Below, one piece after another: positions 1-12,354 of a stretch of DNA of 64,000 nt. The DNA is from Miscanthus floridulus (Eukaryota; Streptophyta; Magnoliopsida; Poales; Poaceae). Both the position numbers and the translations under genes were made by a program. Under the pieces are notes generated by a model. It was given only the letters and a program-made list of their open reading frames with translations. It searched no databases and had not been told where the DNA came from. Where the stretch lies: positions 14,189,925 through 14,253,924 of the forward strand of contig NC_089581.1 of NCBI RefSeq assembly GCF_019320115.1, given 5' to 3'. Position 1 is the stretch's first letter. Each line of letters opens with the position of its first letter.

Positions 1-1329
1 CCCTTGTATAGAGATGAGCACATTTTTTACTATCTTTTTGGTAGTAATAGTACCCCCTGCTGAACTTATATTATAACCCCCTTTGCTTACTTCAATTATT
101 TTCTGATCATGTCTAGATGCAAATGCTTGACTCATAAATGAATGAGAATCTCCCGAATCAAATAAAACAACAGCGGGATGCTTGTTGACGAGAAACATGC
201 CAGCCATGACAACTTCTCCAGTGGGCACTTCCTCAACAGCGATATAATGCACGTATCCCGGACATGCCCTTATGTTCGCCTGCCTCTGATTGTTTTGATT
301 TGGGTTGCCATTCTTCTTGGGGTGGGGGCATTCCTTGGCCCAATGACCCATTTGATTGCAGTTGAAACATGGCTAATTATTCCTAGGTCCTGTGGAGCTC
401 CCCTGACTGCCAGTTCCTTTTGGTAAGGCAATAGTGAATGCCTTACAGAATGGTTTCTGAGGTCTGCTATTTTGAGCTTTAGGTGGTGGAGGCCTAAACT
501 TAGGTGCAGGTGGACGGAATTGTGGCCTAGCTATGATAGGCGCTTTTGACTATGAAGATCTGGAAGCACCTACCTCATATGCCCTCTTGCGACCCTTAGC
601 AACGGCATGCATGTTATTGTGGTTTTCTTGAGTCAAGGCATCACTAATAAACTCATTGTACGTGGCACACCTAGAATTGTCCATGGTATTCATTAGTTTG
701 GCACCCAGACCCCACTTGAAGCTCTCTATCTTTTTCTCCTCAGTATCCATAAAACCTGGAGCATATCTGGACAGGTTGTTAAATGCGTGCATATATTCTG
801 TGAGGGTCTTCGTTCCTTGAGTGAGCCTCATAAATTTAGCTGCTTTCATGCGCATTAGGCCCGGGGGAATATGATGTCCCCTAAAAGCCAGCTTGAACTG
901 TTCCCAGGTCACTCACGCATTAGCAGACAAAGACAATAGGAAATGTGTCCACCAGATCCCTACTGGTCCTTGCAGCTGATGAGAAGCATACTCAGCTTTT
1001 AGATGCTCAGTGACCCTTAGCAAACAAAATTTTTGCTCAATGGTATTAAGCCACTCATCAGCCTGTAGTGGTTCCTCAGCCACCTTGAAGATAGGAGGCT
1101 TCGTATCTAGAAATTCCTTGAATGTACTGTGCTAATTTGGCTTGGCCCCTGGTTGATGTGGGTGGCCACGAGCGGTGTTTTGCGCGATGAGGCGCAGAGC
1201 TTGTTCCATTGTCCTTTGGCTCCCTAAGAACTAGGTAAAGAACTCCTAAGCAGACGGCGGCAGCAATGGTGGTAAGTCATCATTATTGCCATCATGGCTG
1301 CTACCAGCTCTTGCACGGGTGCACGTCAT
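1..1329 (-). pseudogene. gag-protease N-terminal part of the gypsy element (broken)
   Basis: The ATG at 1329 (minus) opens a gag reading frame. The best-preserved stretch, 912-550, has the retrotransposon gag core (tryptophan-rich start, an LTQG-type segment, YMHAFNNLSRYAP). A CCHC zinc knuckle (CFNCNQMGHWAKEC) lies around 300-375. The protease begins near 160 with the active-site sequence FDSGDSHSFMS, where the usual residue after DSG is Ala rather than Asp. There are several in-frame stops, for example just after 550 and near 912-915, so the frame is dead. Pol continues outside the window. Gag would package RNA and protease would mature the polyprotein. Confidence 0.8.
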
Positions 1330-1866
1330 CTGCGAAGTTGCAACAATAAGCGATTATTGGTTGATGCCACAAGATTGCAGATGAATCATAATCATGCCAA
1401 ACTGAAATTACTAGAGAAAATTCTCAAATTCACAATAAAAATAGATGCATAACAATTCATTCTTGCAACATGACATCACCAATTTTATTGCTCATCGGAC
1501 TCATAACACGTTAATATCCAAATCATGAGCTTAGATAGATCAACTAGAATTAGAGTTTTAACCGAATGTGCGATAGTCATGCAAATAACCATATTACATG
1601 ATAGTTCAAATCACCAACACCAAATCCAAACTACTAGTCCATTACATAACCAACGATGATACATTAAGTACTTATACTAAGTACTACGTGATCTAATCCT
1701 CGTCATGATCACTATCGAGATCAGAGATAGGATCATCTCCTTCCTTAGGCTCCTCCTCATCATCCTCTTCCATATTTGGACCATCCTCTTCCCCATCAAG
1801 GATAGGGTTCAGCTGGTTGTTCAAATAGTGCACTTCATGCTGAAGGTTCATTACTTGAAGTTGGGC

Positions 1867-2778
1867 TTATGCAAGCTGTTGACGTAGGCTCCTTTCAGTA
1901 CGATCCTGAGCGTGGCTCATGTCGCGGTGCCTATCTCGCTCTATCCTTATGTTAACGACATGGTTTTCTGCTGCATCACGCTGACGTCTAGCTGTGGACA
2001 CCTCCGCATGGGCGGTCTCCAACTGCTCCCGTAGTCCTGCAAGTACTACTTGATCATTAGCTCTAACTTCTTGAGCTACTGCTCTCTGCTGATCCACTTG
2101 TTCCATTTGGGCATGAAGAGCGCCCAAAGCTTCATAAGCTTGGTTAGATTCCCTTCGGGCTTTACTTACGGCTTTCTTTTGCTTGCGCACACACTTCTTG
2201 AGCTTGTTTTGCGCGGCTTCAGCTCTCATGAGTTTGTCCATGCAGGTGATGTATGATTCCTACCAAAAATCCCTAGTGTCCTGGCGTGCACAAAACATCT
2301 TCATCACGGCAACCATTGCACTCATGGAAGGACTAGAGCTATATACACGCTCATCCCGATCTCTGATCAAAGCATTTTGTCTCCGTTGTTCCCAATTTGT
2401 GGTGGATGGATCCACCCAAGGAAACATATTCGTTGCACTACCAGTAAGTGCATCTCTATGTTGCTAATAGATTTGACTTAACACCTCGAAGGCCACTACT
2501 TGGGTAGCCTCCCAAGGAGTCTTTCCTTCCGATTCTGCCTTCCACTCCTGCTAGAAGGGCGGTTGTGTGCGGGCTGGTATAGTGAGCCACACCTCGTACT
2601 ATGGTTGTCATTCCAAGTACTCTTCGATCCAATGATAAAGGGGTGGCTCTTGGTACCCCACGAAGTGCAGAACTCTCCACAAGAGGGTAGGTGTTCCGAA
2701 AACATTCAGGAAATTCTCACATCCAACAGGTGTTGCCATCTGTACCATCAACATGTACACTTGGTGAGACAAGGCCAT
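1867..2778 (-). pseudogene. extra ORF between leader and gag (ORF0), coiled-coil C-terminus
   Basis: From the ATG at 2778 to the stop at 1867 a single frame of about 303 codons reads through with no frameshift but with roughly five premature stops (TGA, TAG). Several sit where CAG or TGG would be expected. The last 124 codons (2241-1867) are intact and rich in Lys/Arg/Glu/Gln heptads, a predicted coiled coil. The first half holds tryptophan-rich segments such as WVDPSTTNWEQRRQNALIRD. It lies between the PBS and gag on the same strand. Extra ORFs at this place are known in some rice gypsy elements; no function is established and I assign none. Confidence 0.6.
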
Positions 2779-3493
2779 AATAGATAAGAGTTACATAACC
2801 GATTAAGAATTTTATAAGGGAAGGAACAAATTAATTATGTGAATGGTAATTATCATGATGCATGCTCGTTCCATACGTCCTCACAAACTTAGGAAAATTT
2901 TGTTTCTAACTGTAGACATGGTGGCATACATATGTTCTCTCATATATAGCGTAACTAGTCGAGCTACACGTTTCGTTGTTAGTGTACCTGCATAAGAATT
3001 TCATTTCAGCCCAAACCCATAATGAAATAGGTAGAATGTAAATTTAAATACTTCCATATATGTATACCCATACATGTACTTCCATATCAAGTTACCCGAT
3101 AATAATTTAAACCCACAATTAAATACGTACCATATACACATGCAAGCATGCATGCATAGCCGTACCAAAGCTAACTCTCTCCGACCGCATGCTCACATCT
3201 TGCGGTCATACACTCATCATCTTACCTTGGCGTAGAGGCATTTGATCCATACATTACCATTCAAGTGAATGGCATCCATACAATAGCACGCCGTATGGAC
3301 GACGAAGTAAAAAACCCCCATGTTAGTACTTAAATAGCCACCTAATAGTCCTTAATTTGGGCATAAGGAAAGTGATCATTGGCACACTTTAGATTTCAAA
3401 TACCTACTAATATAACTATTAGTTGCTAGGGAAGGGTTTTTAGAAAATAAAAACTTTTGTTTTAAATACACGTGATAATTAACGTTGAATCTT
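2779..3493 (-). other. untranslated leader of the gypsy element
   Basis: AT-rich sequence between the PBS and the extra ORF. I see no coding frame, RNA gene or clear repeat here; it is taken as the 5' leader because of its position. Confidence 0.5.
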
Positions 3494-3505
3494 GCTCTGA
3501 TACCA
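3494..3505 (-). promoter_or_regulatory. primer binding site, initiator Met tRNA type
   Basis: The minus strand reads TGGTATCAGAGC, the standard complement of the plant initiator methionine tRNA 3' end. It sits two bases inside the LTR end at 3508 and fixes both the element's orientation and its LTR boundary. Confidence 0.85.
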
Positions 3506-3507
3506 GC

Positions 3508-6500
3508 TGTCGCAGACTCGACCAATTTATAAGAGTACAAGTACAATGGCAGCCCGCAAGCAGTTGCACTATCATACTTGAACCCATATAAATCCGGTAG
3601 TCCGTCGAGTACCACGACGGGTCTCGATAAATAATTTACAACAACCAAGATCGTACATGATTCAACATACATGCCACATATTACATAAAGTTCATAGATA
3701 CATTTTCATCATCAGAGTATGAATAAAAAGTTATTACAAACCGAGTTTGATAGATAAAGCGGAAGCAATTAAGTTCGAAAATAAAGTTTCCAACATAGTT
3801 TGATACAGTGCCAAGTAGGATCATAGTCCACAAAAGCAAAGATAGGGATTAATAAAGAAGCCTGCCTAAGGCTTACTCCTCATCCACAGTGGGATAGAAG
3901 CAACTCTTGCAATAACCATGATACACAGTGCCATCTGCAACAATGGGAAATAAAACCCTGAGTACGAGAAGGTACTCAACTAGACTTACCCGTCATAAAC
4001 TAGAAATAAATTGACTCCAAGGATTATGCAAGGCTATATAAGTGGAGATAGCTTGACAACATTTTGCATAAAAGCAATTGACTTAGTTGTACAATTATGA
4101 TTCATTTATCAAGTTAATTATAACTATTCATCTCTAGATTAGCAGCTATCCTGTGCCAAACATGTGGTATCTCAATTTAAAAGCATACAATAGTAACCAT
4201 AGCAGGTATTGTAATTCCATATTCATTTGAACCATCATGTTCGATAACATAGTTACTACGATGTTGGGACTAGCCAAGTTTCTCACTATCCGGAAGAGAC
4301 GGCGATTCGAATCGATTTCAACCTGCTGGGAATTTATTCCTAACACGAACCCAGGCATACCGCGCGAAGGTAGCCTTAGGTCACCTTTGGTACAACTCAG
4401 GTCCACATTTCGTGGGTCCGTACCATGCCACACAATCTGGGACACCAGATGCCAGGACGTTCAGGCCTAGCCTACCCTTGGGCTCAGTCTGATCGCCCCC
4501 CGCAAGGAGCGCACAACAGAACGGGTCCCGGCCTGAGTTGAACTCCTTGGCTTCGCAGTCAGAACGAGTTATCTGGCCAACTAAGTGATAGGCATACGTT
4601 CAATCTTGTCAAAAGCGCCAACAATGGTATGGTCCTTAATCGGCTCAGATGGAATCACATGAGTCAACCTACGCATAGACTCCGCCCGGCCTCGATTTTC
4701 TTTTACCCCATGGTTCTGTTCCACGATAGCAAATATAGCCAACCGTGCTCCAATATCCACCTATATCTCGCAGGTGATAGGACATCACCTGACTTCTACC
4801 GGTCTAAGCATGGCTAAGCATATGTTTGATCCTGGACCTATACCGGTTAAAGGTGTAATATCTGGACAAGGAATTTATATGCATCAAGTGGTTCCATTCA
4901 ACTCTTATAACCTAATGCATCAATCATAAGTACTTAAGTAATCATTTGTAAAATACTGGGAGACTTAGAATGCTCCGGGGCTTGCATCGCAGAAAGGAAG
5001 TGGGGCGGTGGTCAGGACACTCTAGAAGCTCTTTAGGATTCTGCTCCATGCCTTCGAGAGCTACGACTTGAGGATTCTCCTGCTGGTCCCCTTCCTCTAT
5101 CTCGTCGAATTCCAGCAACGTTATTTCTTCCTCCGATCCTAGATGCATGAATATGGCATAAGATATTGTGAATGCATATATGTTAACAAGTGCATCATGT
5201 TCTACTGAGTAGGTGCATATCTCTTCTTGATTATGCAATTAACTACTTCAACAATTCATCAACTATTTCACAATAGCAGCTACTTGTTTTACTCATAACT
5301 GGAGTTCTAATTATCCAAATGCAGTGATCCTGGACTTTCTGGAAAGCTTCTAAAATTATCTACAACTCTTATTTAATTCACAAAAGCTAAATCACCACTC
5401 ATCTTAGGCAAAACAGACAATCATATCAGTGCTGTCTAGAAATTCCAGAGAGCAAGCAAATTTGGAAAAGCTAACTTTAAACAGCTGTAACTCCTGAACC
5501 GTTTGACCTAAGGTCCTGAAATTTTAACACAAGACATATGATGAAGTTATCTACCACTTTGTTATTAACCATTTTTATAGCAAACATCATTTTTGTCATG
5601 CAACTTGTCAAACTACAGAATCTCTTCGGAAGCTCTTCCAATTCGCATTATAAAGTAACAATACTTCTACCTCATGTAATCACTTAAAGTTTGACAACAC
5701 AAAGTTTACCAACAGTTTAAGCATACCAATTACACTCAAACAAACATAATGGTGAAGCTAAAACTATTTATTTAAATGCCTTTATTATTTTACTTAGATA
5801 CATAGGTTAAATAATAAACATATACCAAATGTACTTCATAAATTCTCAAAAATTTACAGTGCCTTATTAATGCTACCAAAAGACTACTGTAAAAGTTTCA
5901 TGCCATTTTATTTAGTAAAACACTCTATACAAAAAAACAAAGCATAAAGGCTTAAAATAGCATAAATAGAAAACCCTAGTGAAAAGTGTCAAGCAACATA
6001 TTTCCTATTTTTCTTATCATCCTTATGGTACTAGAATAACCTCCAACAAATTTCATGAATATTGGATCCCTAAATAATTTATAAAAATTCATACAAGGAT
6101 CTCCTAATTATTAAAGTAAAATTTATAACTACAAATCTACTCATGCACTGACCCTGCAATTTTTACCAGAGCTCATACATGACAAGAATAGCTTACCACA
6201 AAAATTTCATAATTTTTTGAGCCCAGGAACTCTAGATATAAAATAAACAAATTTGCATGCATTCAAAAACACATTTCAAACTTCCATTTAAATCTTCCAA
6301 AATTTCTATTGTAAGTGTTCAGATCATATTTTTCCTAAATACTACACTTCCTATGGAACACTACCAGATTTATTTCACCATTTTTGAAGCTACCAAATTG
6401 GAGATCTAAAAATTACAAAACACACTCAAATTTGGAATATTTGAACTTGCTTTATAATATAGAGTCGCTGACAGCAGGGACCCATTGGTCAGTAGGGCCC

Positions 6501-7945
6501 GCCTGTCATCGACGCAAAACAGGGGACGACGCTTGCTACGGCGCTGGTGCGGTCAGAGCTCATCGCCGGTGAGTTCGCCGGTGGTGGCATCTTCACAACA
6601 TGACCTACTCGACCGGACGCACATGTGGGGCTAGCTAGGTGGGCTGATCACCGGCGCAAAGGGCGACGATGTCGGCCATGGCGGCATGGCGGCGCTACAC
6701 TGCGTGTGCCGGTTGTCTCCGGCTGTGATGAAGCCAAACAAGGCGAGCAACAGGACCACGGTGACCCTGACACTATGTCACAACGACCCAGACGGCCGGA
6801 GATGCTCCGACGAAGCACGGCCACAGCAGCGGCCATGGCAGAGCTCCGGTGAAGGCAAACCCGCGGTGGCGCAAAGCTAAACATGGCTTACCAAAGGCAA
6901 AATCATAGGCGCTGCAAGGTGGAAATGGTGGGGAAGGTGGAGGCGTAGCTGCGAGCGCGACCGATTGGCGAATGGAACGGCGGTGAGCGCAGGCGAGCTC
7001 GACGGAGGCGAGGTGCTCGGCTGCAATGGCGGAGAGCGGCGCTGCTGTGGGCGGGGAAGGAGGAAGCGAGAAATGCGAAATGGTGTGCTGGGCGGGAGCG
7101 GGCGGTGCTGGGGGTGATAATGGCCTGCTCTGGCTCAGCGTGGCCTGGCTGTTCAGAGCAACGGCGACGCGCGACCATTCTTCGCGTCCACGCGGCGGCC
7201 AGCGCCTGATGGCCAGTCAGCCACCAAAACCGATTCAGCTCATCAGTTAATCCTGAGTTAACTGAGTTATATTGTCCCAAAGATCAGCCTGTCAGTTGAT
7301 AGGACTTAGAAAAATTTGTATAAGTCTTGAAATGTTGATTTTACTTATTTTTATGATCCCAATTCAAGCATGTTAGGAGCTAAATCAGTTAATGACCCAA
7401 AAATAAAAGTTGTTCCTTATATCAAATACTACAACTTTGCTTTAGTGACCACCTCTATGCAAGGTCTCTAACATCTAGTTCAAACTTGGTCAAACATGTC
7501 ACATTTAAAAGATGATACACTTCAAACTATGGCTTAATGACCTATTTACCCCTAACCATAAATATCAAAGTTGTTCATAATGATACTCTAAACATGTTTA
7601 AGCAAATTGCAAGGTCATCCAATCATTTCATGTATTAGTCACTCATAGTGCTATTTAGTTTAATCACATGAAATCTTAAGTGTTGGTTCATGCAAGGTGA
7701 CTTCATGAACCATGTCCTATTTGCTAACCTATGTGTTGCTACATGTTGTTGTGATCCATATCAACTAATTACATGTATACACTCATGATCATTTGCTTAT
7801 GTACAAGGAAACATGCGATAACAAGCAAATATTGTTGATGTTTCATTCTAATGTTTCAATTGTAAATGCTTGTTTATGAATGCTTGATGCTCATGCTCAT
7901 GCTATGCTAGTCAAGTTATGCAAGGCTAACACCCGAGGTGTTACA
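3508..7945 (-). repeat. 5' LTR of the left gypsy element (4438 bp)
   Basis: The LTR is bounded by TGTAACACC at 7945 (minus-strand start) and ACA at 3508 next to the PBS. It contains a GC-rich block at about 6480-7250, flanked by AT-rich sequence, with many chance ORFs. I see no convincing gene in it. No second LTR copy is in the window, so its age cannot be estimated. Confidence 0.75.
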
Positions 7946-10667
7946 ACGATAGCCAAAACACTTAGAAATCTGATCATGCCTCACAAGCTAATGAGATAGC
8001 TCTAACAACTAACGTACTAATCTATGTATCCATGTGGTCGAATAAGATGTTATTTTCCAACAATTATTTTAGTTATATAAACCAAAGTTGTTTCTTTATT
8101 TCATTCTATCGATTTAATCATTATTCGAAATAGAGCATCATTATCTATCTAGCAAACTATTTATTCTAGAGCTATAAACATTACAGTGAGCAGCTAATAA
8201 TATTATTAATTTACTGTAAAATTTTTAGAGTTCACCCTAATGCAGATTTATCACGAAAGTCCCTACAAGTTCACATTTTAACAATATTAAGCATTTTAAA
8301 ATAATTAGAGCAACCCTAAAAACATACCGAATCTATGTGAACGAAATACACTACTAGGTAGATCATGATTTTAGGAACTCAACAAAACTGGTTTGGCATT
8401 TTTTATGATTTTTCTATGATTTACTACGAATTTTACAAGTTTATTTATAAAACTAAATTAACAATTTCTTCGAAACTAAATGGACCAGCAACCACCGGAT
8501 TAGCCCAGCGGCACAAGCAATAGGCTGACCCAGCATGGGGCGAGCGGCCTAGGTGGGCGGTCAGCGAATGACCCATAGGCGTGCGCCGCCCAGCGGCACA
8601 TGGCTAGCCCAGCCAGGGCACGCGGTCAGCAACAGGCTGGCCCAGCAATCTGACCCAACACGGTTTGGGCACGGTGGCGATGGCATATATGCGAAGATGC
8701 CCTTGCCCTTTCTTTAAATTAGCCTATGGTACTCTAGGCACTATTAACGTGAGTCACATATTTTGTAATAAGAACCTTGTATAAAACTTCTCCTTGGATT
8801 CTCACCCATTTCTTCATCCTCCAAAGCAGAGCAACCACCGGCTGCGGGGCACGGTGGCTGGCGAGGCAAGCTCTAGCACCGGGAGGGCATGGCGTGCTCG
8901 CGCGCGCAGTGATGATGGGGGAAGCAGACGATGGCAAGGACGCTACGAGGCACGGCACGACGGCCTTGGCGCGCAACGGCGTTGGTCGGGCGGCCCCAGG
9001 CAACGTGGGCGCAAGCCACGGCGTGGTGGCATGTGGCCACAGTGGGCGAGGGCGAGCATGGAATACGCAGTTGCGGCCACGGCCATGGTCAGGTGAGGGC
9101 GGTGATGACACGGTTAGCGAAGACAACGGCGGCGCTACGGCTTGAGCATGTGATGCGGGGAGGAAGAGGAGCGTTGGTGCTACACAGAGGAACAAGAGCA
9201 GCCACAGAGTGCGAGGAGGTACGCGCATGCTCATGAGAAACTAGACCACGAACGGCGATGAACTGCATGGCCACAGCAGCGGTGCTCCGAGGCACGGGTG
9301 GCTACGATGACACGGCGCTAGACAACGCTAGCTTGGGCATGCAGTGGGGCTATGGAGCGGCTATAAGAAGGGAGGAGCAGCGCTGCGGCATGATGTGGAG
9401 TGGATGGCCCTGAGGCAGCATCGTGGTGCTATGGGGTCGAAGACCCAGTGCGGGAGGGCAGCATCGAGGGCTTGCGCGCATGCGCAGTGCGCCAAAGGCA
9501 GCGGTGGGGTGCCAACGTGCGGGCACAGGAGGAGCAGCGTAGTAGCGAGTGAGCGGGGTGGAGTGACGTGGGCAACATGGCGGCGTGCTCCGTGGTAGGT
9601 GATGGAAGCAGTGATGGCAGGTGTGGCCCAGCGGTGCTACGTGCGGCGACTATGGCTAAAGCAAGCAGAGCGGAAGCAGCATCTCAACATCCTCAAGAAG
9701 TAGAAGGAAGGGGCAGCAACACGTGCGGCCACGTCGAGAAGGACGAGATCAAATAGAGATAGGATAGAGCAAGCACGGGCAGCCGTGTAGTTCACCACCA
9801 GCCTCATAACGCGGCGCAACTCGATCCTATGCCTGGACAAAGACTCGGCATTACATTAGCTAAAGGATGGAGGTCCATACCGCTAAGCCTGATGAGCGGT
9901 AAGTGCTGCATGCATGCACTGAAAACTTCACGTGAGCCACTTCGCTTTTGTACGATGTACATCACGTCAATCGCACACAGTCGCTGCTCAACATGCTGCT
10001 AATGCTGATAATATAATAATAGCGAAGGCAGGCGCGCTATGATGCAGACAATAACACAATGAGACAATGGAGGTAGACTGTGGTACCATTCCATCGGCGA
10101 TATCTAGCAATTCCGCGTACACGGCGACGTGGTCCGACAACATGGCACGACGTTAATAATTCGAATGCTAGATTTATTCAGAGTAGGGGAGGGACGCACC
10201 ACCATACTCAAGTGTCCAGAACGACTGTGAGGCAAGGACAATAGCAGCATGACTTCACCTCAATAACGCGTGCCAGAGCACGGATGCGAGAGATCAAGCA
10301 GCAGCTAAATGTAAGGGCATCACGTGGCTCTACTGGTCGCCTACCTATGCGCGAGACAACTCAACACAGATGTGAATAGTGATACATCATCGGCAACTCT
10401 AAATCCTATCGACTTCCATCAGTAGACATCTCACGCGATAGCTCATACTTCATACCAAGCCATGGAACAAAATATTAGGGTGTTATGTAATTATTTCACA
10501 CAAAACAAATCACCACAAACAATGCTTTTAAAATATAATTTCTGATTTTTACCGTTGACACGAGAAGCCAATTTTTAAATTTTAAAACCCAAGAAAATCA
10601 TTTTGGTAAATTTTTCTTAGGCCTAAATCTCGATGCTAAACGAGCTCGTAACACCAGAGGTGTTACA
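7946..10667 (-). repeat. fragment of a second, related gypsy LTR
   Basis: The minus strand starts at 10667 with TGTAACACC, the same kind of LTR start as the neighbour but different downstream, so it is a different family or subfamily. The sequence runs leftward with a GC-rich block at about 8480-9850 until it is cut by the insertion at 7945. It is inserted in a copia pol gene that resumes at 10668. The remaining part of the LTR would lie left of the window. The GC-rich ORFs inside (for example around 8734-9300) are overlapping frames of low-complexity sequence and not credible genes. Confidence 0.6.
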
Positions 10668-12354
10668 CCCCTCAAGTGGTTGATAGAAGAAATTCACCTC
10701 TACTACAAGCTCATCCATAAGATATCATCATAGAGAGTCCATCAAAGGGTGTAATGACTCGATCTCAAAAGCTTGCTTCTTTTATTGAACATCACTCTTT
10801 TGTCTCTTGTGTTGAACCTAAGAATGTAGAAGAAGCTCTTCAAGATTCTGATTGGATAAATGTCATGCATGAAGAGTTGAACAACTTCGCCCGCAATGAA
10901 ATTTAGACTCTTAAAGAGCGACCATAAGGTGCAAGAGTCATTGGAACAAAGTGGGTGTTCTACAGCAAATAAGATGATCAAGGCGTTGTTGTGAGGAACA
11001 AGGCAAGACTAGTTGCAAAGGGGTTCTCTCAAGTTGAAGGGTTGGATTTTGGAGAGACCTTTGCACCGGTTGCAAGACTTGAAGCCATTCGTATCCTCCT
11101 TGCATATGCATCACATCATGAAATGAAACTATATCAAATGGATGTTAAAAGTGCATTTTAAATGGCTTTATTAATGAACTAGTCTATGTTGATCAACCTC
11201 TCGGGTTTGAAGACCCTAAATATCCTAATCATGTTTATAGGTTATTCAAGGTGCTATATGGGCTTAAGCAAGCCCCAAGAGCTTGGTATGAGCGCCTTCG
11301 GGATTTCCTCATTAAAAAAGGCTTCACCATTGGGAAGGTAGACACCACACTATTCACTAAGAAGCTTGATGGAGAGATCTTCATTTGTCAAGTATATGTT
11401 GATGATATCATCTTTGGATCATCAAATGAAGATTCTTGCAAAGAGTTTGGTGAATTGATGTCGAAGGAGTTCGAGATGTCTATGATTGGAGAGCTTATAT
11501 TCTTTCTTGGTTTTCAAGTCAAGCAAATGAGAGAAGGGATTTTCATCTCTCAAGAAAAGTACACCAAGGATCTTCTCAAGAGGTTCAATATGGATGAATG
11601 TAAGCCAATCAAGACACTAATACCATCTAATGGACATCTCGACCTAGATGAGGGAGGTAAAACGGTTGATCAAACTCTCTACTGCTCTATGATTGGTAGC
11701 TTGTTATATTTGACCGCATCTAGGCCTGACATCATGTTTAGTGTGTGTATGTGTGCTAGATTTCAAGCTAATCCTAAGGAAGCTCATTTGATTGCCGTTA
11801 ACAGAATTCTTAGGTACCTTAAGCACACACCAAGCATTGGCCTTTGGCATCCCAAAGGAGCTAGATTTGAATTAGTTGGCTATTCCGATTCGGATTATGC
11901 CGGTTGCAAAGTTGATAGGAAAAGCACATCCGGAGGGTGCCATTTGCTTGGTAGATCACTTGTGTCTTGGTCCTCCAAAAAACAAAATAGTGTGGCTTTG
12001 TCCACGGCCGAAGCAGAATACATTGCCGTGTGTGCTTGTTGTGCACAAATACTTTACATGAAGCAAACTTAGCTAGACTATGGTGTAGTTCTAGAAAAAG
12101 TACGTCTTTTGTGTGATAATGAGAGTGCGGTAAAGCTTGCTAATAATCTGGTTCAACACTCTCACACCAAGCACATAGATATCCACCATCACTTTGTTAG
12201 AGATCATGTTGCTAACAATGATATTTCACTAGAAGGTGTAAGGACCGAGGATCAATTGGTGAATATCTTCACTAAACCGCTAGATGAGGCTACTTTTTGT
12301 CGGTTGAGGAATGAGCTCAATGTGCTTGATTTTAGCAACTTCACTAGAAAATGA
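10668..12354 (+). pseudogene. Sirevirus (Ty1/copia) pol: reverse transcriptase and RNase H remnant
   Basis: From the frame at 10754 the N-terminal RT region reads through motifs such as [21 protein letters not shown] and YQMDVKSAF. It has three in-frame stops (about 10903, 10925, 10968) and a frameshift near 11160. From 11251 the frame holds LYGLKQAPRAWYERL, the catalytic YVDDIIFG, then RNase H with GYSDSDYAGC, STSG and ALSTAEAEY. One TAG at 12070 precedes the last part (CDNESAVKLA, then HIDIHHHFVRDH and FTKPLDE). The upstream gag, protease and integrase are lost behind the gypsy insertion. The protein would have copied element RNA to DNA. Confidence 0.9.

Larger units (their letters stand above)
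1..7945 (-). mobile_element. Ty3/gypsy LTR retrotransposon, Tekay/Del-like, 5' half only
   Basis: A minus-strand element runs out of the left edge of the window. Reading leftward it has a long 5' LTR (7945 to 3508), a PBS matching initiator Met tRNA, a leader, an extra ORF, gag and the start of protease. The LTR begins TGTAACACC on the minus strand and ends in ACA, as in chromovirus Tekay/Del elements of grasses. It is inserted into another gypsy LTR, whose sequence resumes at 7946. Because the other end lies outside the window, the target duplication (candidate ACGAT at 7946-7950) cannot be confirmed. The lineage is inferred from LTR length, PBS and gag style. Confidence 0.8.

Noticed and set aside
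7026..9756. GC-rich ORFs in the gypsy LTRs as host genes
   Set aside because: Several frames overlap on both strands, composition is low-complexity Ala/Arg/Gly, and they lie inside LTRs.
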